From: Bacillota bacterium
GTDB lineage: Bacteria; Bacillota; Clostridia; Christensenellales; Christensenellaceae
Direction of reading: 5' to 3'
Assembly: GCA_023408315.1 (NCBI GenBank)
Contig: JAEYKI010000001.1
Span: forward strand, 124,001-188,000
DNA length: 64,000 nt
The translations under genes and the position numbers were made by a program. Shown one piece after another: positions 59,618 through 64,000 of the stretch. Within the stretch, counting starts at the first letter, position 1. The number at the start of each line of letters is the position of its first letter. Under the pieces are notes generated by a model. The model was not told where the DNA came from, made no database searches, and was given only the letters and a program-made list of their open reading frames with translations.

Positions 59618-61329
59618 TGCCCGCCCCCATGCGTACCCGATAGAATGGACTTTTTCAGCCGGGTCAAAGCAAGTTTTGTTTCCGCAGTCGTCTCTCCAAG
59701 CAGGCTTGCAATCTCCTGCGCAACCCGCATTTGTTTATCAATTACTTTCTGGGCTATTTCCACCGTTTCTTCCTGCATTACCGCAAGCTGGTTCTGCCGC
59801 TGCATTTCATTTGTAATATCTTTTACAATCAGCAGATACATGGAATGCTCTTCAATATAAACAGCCGTCTGCTCCAGATACAAATCCATTTCGGGGTAAT
59901 ACTCTTCATCCCCAATCACGCCGCCTGTGTCCTTCACCCGCTCAAGCACCCTGCAATCAAACAGCCCGGATACCGGTTCCCCGCCCAAATCCGCCTTTAT
60001 ACCAAAAATTCTTTTGGCGGCCGAATTGCACTCCACTATCCTGAAATCCTCATCCAGCAAAAAGATACCGTTTGGCGTATGGTCTATCACCACATTGGAG
60101 ATGGATTCTGCCTTCTCCCGCATATGCGGCAGGCACATCCTTATATCCGCCTTTCCCCGGCACACGGCAATGGCTTTATCCCGGCAGGAAGCATAACCGC
60201 AGCTCCCACAGTTCAGTTGCTTTTCCGGCAGCGCCTTGCCCATTTTTTGAAGCACTTCCTCTATTTCCTTCTCAGTGGGAAGCGCCTTCGTTTGAGACCT
60301 GTCCAAATAAAACCTATTTAAATCCGTCTCCGCCTGTTCAGAACGGAGCTTCCCGGATGCAGCGTTTCTGCCTTTTGCAGCCTCTCGCACCTGATTCTGT
60401 GCAAGCAGGGAGGTTGTTTTTCTGGAAAGGATGCCCGGGCCTCCCAGGCAGGACCCCGGGCAGGCGCTCATTTCTATAAAATAACCTGAGACTTCATTAT
60501 TCCTAAGGGAATCCAGCGTCTCCCGGCACCGGTCCACCCCGTCTACGAATATATGCGCGTACGCTTTTTCGCTCCCGCCGGTTGCCTGCAATATCCCGCC
60601 GGGAAGCGGGTACAGCCTGCCTTGGGTCTCCATTGGTTCAGGGCCGGATTCATCCGCCGCGGCAAGATCAATGTTTTCTTCCGCAAACCATTGCTCCAGA
60701 TCCTCAAACAGCAGAACCGAGTCCACACCCGACCGTCCGGCCAGATCGTTTGCCGCTTCATATTTTTTGGATATGCAAGGCCCGGCAAACACAATTTTAA
60801 TATTCATCCCATACGCGCTGCGCATCATTTTTGCATGCGCAGCCATGGGCGATACGCAGGGAGCCAGATACGGAATCAGGTCCGGGTAATACTTCTCCAC
60901 CAGCAAAACAGCGGTGGGGCAGGCCGTAGTAATAATGTTCTTCATTGTGCCTTCCCGCATCAGCCGACGGTATTCCTGCGAAACACGGGCCGCGCCAATG
61001 GCCGTCTCCTCCGCCTGCGCAACGCCCAGCCTGCGCAGCGCCCCGGCAATCTTTCCAAACCGGACGCCGCCAAAATAACTGGCATAGGAAGGCGCAACGC
61101 TCACATAAACCCGCTCTCCCCGCCCTATATAGCCTTTTACTTTGCCCAAGTCACTGTCTACATATTTGGCGTTCTGCGGGCAAACCAAAAAGCAGTGGCC
61201 GCACAGAATGCATTCGTTCTCCAGAATTTCCGCCTGCTCGTTTTTAAACGCGATGGATTTCACCTGGCAGCTCCGCAGGCATTTATAACAGTTTTTGCAG
61301 TTTGCCTCTTTAAACCGGATAATGCTCAT
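59614..61329 (-). CDS. sensory-type [FeFe]-hydrogenase with PAS domain
   Basis: A 571-residue protein. A 2x[4Fe-4S] ferredoxin domain (CKNCYKCLRSC, CILCGHCFLVC) is followed by an H-cluster domain (about 75-300) with ITTACPTA, GPCISKKYEA and ACPGSCLGGPG; then a Cys cluster near 375 (CGSCGYASC, later CRGKADIRMC), a PAS domain (about 410-505), and a coiled coil. In L1 the proton-transfer Cys of catalytic enzymes is Ala, as in known sensory hydrogenases. It probably senses H2 or redox state and signals through the PAS to the phosphatase encoded next. Its start overlaps the preceding gene by four bases. Confidence 0.9.
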   Translation of the reverse strand: MSIIRFKEANCKNCYKCLRSCQVKSIAFKNEQAEILENECILCGHCFLVCPQNAKYVDSDLGKVKGYIGRGERVYVSVAPSYASYFGGVRFGKIAGALRRLGVAQAEETAIGAARVSQEYRRLMREGTMKNIITTACPTAVLLVEKYYPDLIPYLAPCVSPMAAHAKMMRSAYGMNIKIVFAGPCISKKYEAANDLAGRSGVDSVLLFEDLEQWFAEENIDLAAADESGPEPMETQGRLYPLPGGILQATGGSEKAYAHIFVDGVDRCRETLDSLRNNEVSGYFIEMSACPGSCLGGPGILSRKTTSLLAQNQVREAAKGRNAASGKLRSEQAETDLNRFYLDRSQTKALPTEKEIEEVLQKMGKALPEKQLNCGSCGYASCRDKAIAVCRGKADIRMCLPHMREKAESISNVVIDHTPNGIFLLDEDFRIVECNSAAKRIFGIKADLGGEPVSGLFDCRVLERVKDTGGVIGDEEYYPEMDLYLEQTAVYIEEHSMYLLIVKDITNEMQRQNQLAVMQEETVEIAQKVIDKQMRVAQEIASLLGETTAETKLALTRLKKSILSGTHGGGQ

Positions 61330-61583
61330 ACGGATTCCTTCCCCCGCAGCGTTTGCAGAACATGCGTTTTAAAAAATTCCTTTGTACAATCCGGGCGCAG
61401 GGAATGGATATCGTCTGCTATCCGCACCGAAACCGCACCCCTGCAATTCTCCATGCAAAAAACCGCTTTTAGCTCCACCCTGTCTCCCAAGCCGTTCTCT
61501 TCAATCAGCTCCTGCAGCAGATGAATGATGTTGTACGCTCCTTTTAAATGGCATGAGCTGCCAATACAAATCTCAATCAGCAT
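61326..61583 (-). CDS. small thioredoxin-like [2Fe-2S] ferredoxin
   Basis: An 85-residue protein that equals the C-terminal thioredoxin-like half of NuoE/HydC. Four Cys bind a [2Fe-2S] cluster: CIGSSC near 6-11 and CMENC near 43-47. It probably carries electrons between the hydrogenase subunits or links HydA to the sensory protein. ATG at 61583 follows GGAGG. It lies 12 bases after hydA and overlaps the sensory hydrogenase by four bases. Confidence 0.87.
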   Translation of the reverse strand: MLIEICIGSSCHLKGAYNIIHLLQELIEENGLGDRVELKAVFCMENCRGAVSVRIADDIHSLRPDCTKEFFKTHVLQTLRGKESV

Positions 61584-61595
61584 AACGCCTCCGGT

Positions 61596-63293
61596 TTACC
61601 TGCCGTAATGCACATGCAGCAGCCTGGATACCTTGTTCTTTAAAACACCGTTATACAATGCCAGCAGCATGGGATTCTCTTCCGAGCGCTTGATCCCCGA
61701 GAGTTTGTCCACCCTGTATAATCCCTTTGCCCGGTTTGCTTTTCCGCTCTGCAATGAGAAAGGCTGCCCGCCGCCCGATATGCATCCTCCGGGGCAGGCC
61801 ATCACTTCCACAAAATCATAAGGTGCCTCGCCGGACCGGATTGCTCCAATCAGCGCCGACGCGTTCGCAAGCCCGCTCACAATGGCGGCCTTTAAAACCC
61901 TGTCCCCCATGGGAACCTTTGCTTCCTTAATCCCCTCCATACCGCGAACCCCCATAAAGGAGATATTGTGCAGCGCCAGGGAGCTTTTATCATCCGTGAT
62001 ACGCCGGACGACCGCCTCAGTAACGCCGCCCGTCACGCCAAACAATACGCCCGCCCCGCTGGCGATTCCAAACGGCATATCCGGCGCTTCCATTTCCAGT
62101 TCGCCAAAAACAATGCCGCATTCCCGAAGCATTTTTGCAAATTCCAGCGTTGTAATCACATAATCCACATCCGGCTGCCCGCCGTTTACAAACTCCTGCC
62201 TGGCTGCCTCGGCCTTCTTGGCCGTGCAGGGCATCAGCGAAACCACCACCGTTTTGCGCCCGTCCGCTTCCCCTGCCGTTTTATAATGCTCCTTAATCAG
62301 GGAGCCAAACATCTGCTGCGGCGAGCGGCAGGTGGAGATATTACCCAGCAAATCCGGGTAATTGTTCTCCGCATACTTTACCCACGCAGGGCAGCAGGAG
62401 GTAAACAGAGGCAAATTTTTGTCTTCTTCCAATCTCTTTAAAAGCTCCTGCGATTCTTCCATAACCGTCAGGTCCGCCGCAATGGAAGTATCGTATATTT
62501 CGTCAAACCCAAGCTTGCGCAGTGCGGCCACGGTCTTGCCCATTACGTTTTCGCCGGAAGCTATGCCAAATTCTTCTCCCAGGGCAACACGCACTGCGGG
62601 CGCAACCTGCACCACCACCCGTTTCTCCGGGTCGTACAGCTCGTTCCACAACTCCCGGGTCTCGTTTTTCACCACAATAGCGCCCGTTGGGCAAACAGCC
62701 GCGCACTGCCCGCAATTTACGCACCCGGTCTGCGCAATCGGCCGGTCAAACGCGGGGGTCACCTTCATTCTGCTGCCTCTGCGCGCAAAGTCAATTGCCC
62801 CCACGTTCTGTATCTCGCTGCACATACGCACGCAGTCTCCGCACAGGATGCATTTGCTGCCGTCCCGCACAATAGCCGGGGAAGATTCGTCCAGATCGCA
62901 TTTTTTGCGGGGGTATTCAAACCGCACGCGTTTGATCCCAAAGCGCAGGGCAAGCTCCTGCAGGCGGCACTTGCCGCTTTTTTCGCAGGTGGTGCAGTCG
63001 CGGCAGTGGCTTGCCAGCAGCAGTTCCAAAATCATTTTCCTGTGCTTCTGCAGCTTGGGCGTGTTGGTCCACACCTTCATATTATGCTTTGGGGGCGTGG
63101 AACAGGAGGCCACAAGCCCGCCCCATTCGTCCTGCACCATGCACATGCGGCATGCGCCGTATATGGAAAGCTCTGAATAATAGCAGAAGGTGGGCAGTTC
63201 TATCCCCGCCTTGCGGATCACATCCAGTATATTTTTTTCACCGGCCAGTTCCACGCGCTCGCCGTCTATAATCATATATTCATTACTCAGCAT
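61596..63293 (-). CDS. hydA: catalytic [FeFe]-hydrogenase, HydA
   Basis: A 565-residue enzyme that makes or oxidises H2. In order: an N-terminal [2Fe-2S] domain (CYYSELSIYGACRMC), a His-ligated [4Fe-4S] site (HCRDCTTCEKSGKC, near 95-108), two [4Fe-4S] clusters (CILCGDCVRMC, CVNCGQCAAVC), and the H-cluster domain with all three motifs intact: TSCCPAW, MPCTAKKAE, and MACPGGCISGGG. Both Cys of TSCCP are present, so it is catalytic. ATG at 63293 follows GGAG and overlaps the hydB stop by seven bases. With HydB it likely forms an NAD(H)-linked, possibly electron-bifurcating, complex. Confidence 0.95.
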   Translation of the reverse strand: MLSNEYMIIDGERVELAGEKNILDVIRKAGIELPTFCYYSELSIYGACRMCMVQDEWGGLVASCSTPPKHNMKVWTNTPKLQKHRKMILELLLASHCRDCTTCEKSGKCRLQELALRFGIKRVRFEYPRKKCDLDESSPAIVRDGSKCILCGDCVRMCSEIQNVGAIDFARRGSRMKVTPAFDRPIAQTGCVNCGQCAAVCPTGAIVVKNETRELWNELYDPEKRVVVQVAPAVRVALGEEFGIASGENVMGKTVAALRKLGFDEIYDTSIAADLTVMEESQELLKRLEEDKNLPLFTSCCPAWVKYAENNYPDLLGNISTCRSPQQMFGSLIKEHYKTAGEADGRKTVVVSLMPCTAKKAEAARQEFVNGGQPDVDYVITTLEFAKMLRECGIVFGELEMEAPDMPFGIASGAGVLFGVTGGVTEAVVRRITDDKSSLALHNISFMGVRGMEGIKEAKVPMGDRVLKAAIVSGLANASALIGAIRSGEAPYDFVEVMACPGGCISGGGQPFSLQSGKANRAKGLYRVDKLSGIKRSEENPMLLALYNGVLKNKVSRLLHVHYGR

Positions 63294-64000
63294 ACTTTAT
63301 CTCCTATTGCGCCAAATTTGCAGGCTTCCTTGCATGCACCGCATTTAATGCAAAGTTCCTGGCTGATAAAAAACGGCTTTTTGATTTCTCCCTCAATCGC
63401 GCCCACCGGGCATTTCCTGCGGCACAGGCCGCAGCCTTTACACCTTTCGGGGTCTATGGTAATTCTGGCCAGCGCGCGGCAAGTGCCGGAGGGGCAAACC
63501 TTGTCCCGCACATGCGCAATATATTCGTCCCCAAAATACTTAATGGTGCTGATTACCGGGTACGGCGCGGTTTTTCCCAGGCCGCAAAGCGCTGTTTTGG
63601 ATATAGTCTCCGCCAGTTCCGCCAACAAGTCTATGTCTTCCATGCTCCCTTTTCCGTCCACAATGTTCTGCAAAATATCCAGCATGCGCATGGTTCCCTC
63701 CCTGCATGGCACACACTTGCCGCAGGATTCATTTTGTGTAAAGTTCATAAAAAACCGCGCAACTTCCACCATGCAGGTGTCTTCGTCCATTACAACAAGC
63801 CCGCCCGATCCAATCATTGCTCCCGCTTTCTTGAGCGAATCAAAATCAAGCGGCAGGTCGAGATGCTCGGCTGTCAGGCACCCGCCCGAAGGCCCGCCAA
63901 TCTGCACGGCCTTAAACCCTTTGCCGTTCTTTACGCCCCCGCCAATATCAAATATAACCTCGCGCAGCGTTGTACCCATGGGCACCTCTATCAGCCCTGT
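63287..64000 (-). CDS. hydB: HydB/NuoF-like NADH-binding subunit, C-terminal part
   Basis: The open frame runs off the right edge, so only the C-terminal 237 residues are seen. They match the end of NuoF/HydB: MGTTLREVIFDIGGG, the cluster-binding SCGKCVPCREGTMRML, and a C-terminal pair of [4Fe-4S] sites (CKGCGLCRRKCPVGAI, CIKCGACKEACKFGAI) that is present in HydB and absent from complex I NuoF. It binds NADH and FMN in the missing N-terminal part. The ATG at 63985 is an internal Met, not the start. It precedes hydA with a seven-base overlap. Confidence 0.93.
   Translation of the reverse strand, partial: TGLIEVPMGTTLREVIFDIGGGVKNGKGFKAVQIGGPSGGCLTAEHLDLPLDFDSLKKAGAMIGSGGLVVMDEDTCMVEVARFFMNFTQNESCGKCVPCREGTMRMLDILQNIVDGKGSMEDIDLLAELAETISKTALCGLGKTAPYPVISTIKYFGDEYIAHVRDKVCPSGTCRALARITIDPERCKGCGLCRRKCPVGAIEGEIKKPFFISQELCIKCGACKEACKFGAIGDKVC

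Noticed and set aside
1..64000. Search for CRISPR arrays, tRNA/rRNA genes, insertion sequences and prophage genes
   Set aside because: No regular spaced direct repeats, no recognisable tRNA or rRNA sequence, and no transposase, integrase or phage structural protein among the open frames.

Overview
The window looks like chromosome of an anaerobic, probably motile, saccharolytic Clostridia-type member of the Bacillota. The signs are strong AGGAGG-type ribosome binding sites with frequent TTG/GTG starts, lipoproteins with Ser-Ala-Pro linkers after the lipobox, an [FeFe]-hydrogenase operon, a SpoIIE-type phosphatase, a chemoreceptor behind a sigma-D-like promoter, and AT-rich promoter regions between genes of moderate GC. 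I cannot place it to genus. I saw no rRNA, tRNA, CRISPR array, transposase or prophage gene. Nearly all genes are on the minus strand; the exceptions are a partial gene at the left edge, one sugar kinase, the YesM/YesN pair and one XRE-cupin regulator.

Region 1 (1-16.9 kb) is a sugar and sugar-acid catabolic island. A block read leftward holds a Gfo/Idh oxidoreductase, a zinc alcohol dehydrogenase, a phosphotriesterase-like hydrolase, a shikimate-dehydrogenase-like protein, a cupin glucose-6-phosphate isomerase, a 2-hydroxyacid dehydrogenase, KDPG aldolase and a TIM-barrel isomerase. Next come a DeoR regulator and two divergent FGGY kinases. Their two promoters share one perfect palindrome whose arms contain both -35 boxes. 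A DeoC-type aldolase and a ribose-type ABC importer (ATPase, permease, binding protein) follow.

Region 2 (17-31 kb) is cellular physiology: Tex, a chemoreceptor, a CtpE-like P-type ATPase, a small alarmone synthetase, and an unusual Hsp70 neighbourhood. That neighbourhood has a short DnaK, a histidine kinase and response regulator, a J-domain protein with a Cys-rich tail, a DUF5685-like protein with two Asp-rich motifs, and a membrane zinc-ribbon protein. None of the usual hrcA-grpE-dnaK-dnaJ partners is present.

Region 3 (31.2-42.6 kb) is an oligosaccharide locus: a binding protein, two MalF/MalG-type permeases, an MsmK-type ATPase, a GH31 glycosidase, a UroD-like protein, and a divergent YesM/YesN two-component system that probably controls it. 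Region 4 (42.7-45.8 kb) pairs an aminotransferase and a 2-hydroxyacid dehydrogenase with a divergent XRE-cupin regulator.

Region 5 (45.9-57.6 kb) is one long operon led by a ROK repressor. It combines a ribose-type ABC importer, a PIG-L deacetylase, a NagB-like protein that has lost a catalytic Asp, a Gfo/Idh oxidoreductase, a BadF-type kinase, two TIM-barrel isomerases and a tandem-SIS protein. It probably imports and breaks down an N-acetylated amino sugar or derivative. Region 6 (57.7-64 kb) has an orphan peptidoglycan-binding protein and then the distal part of a hydrogenase operon: HydB (partial), HydA, a small [2Fe-2S] protein, a sensory-type hydrogenase with a PAS domain, and a SpoIIE-type phosphatase. 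The last four junctions are overlapped or tightly coupled, suggesting a hydrogen-sensing circuit built into the enzyme operon.
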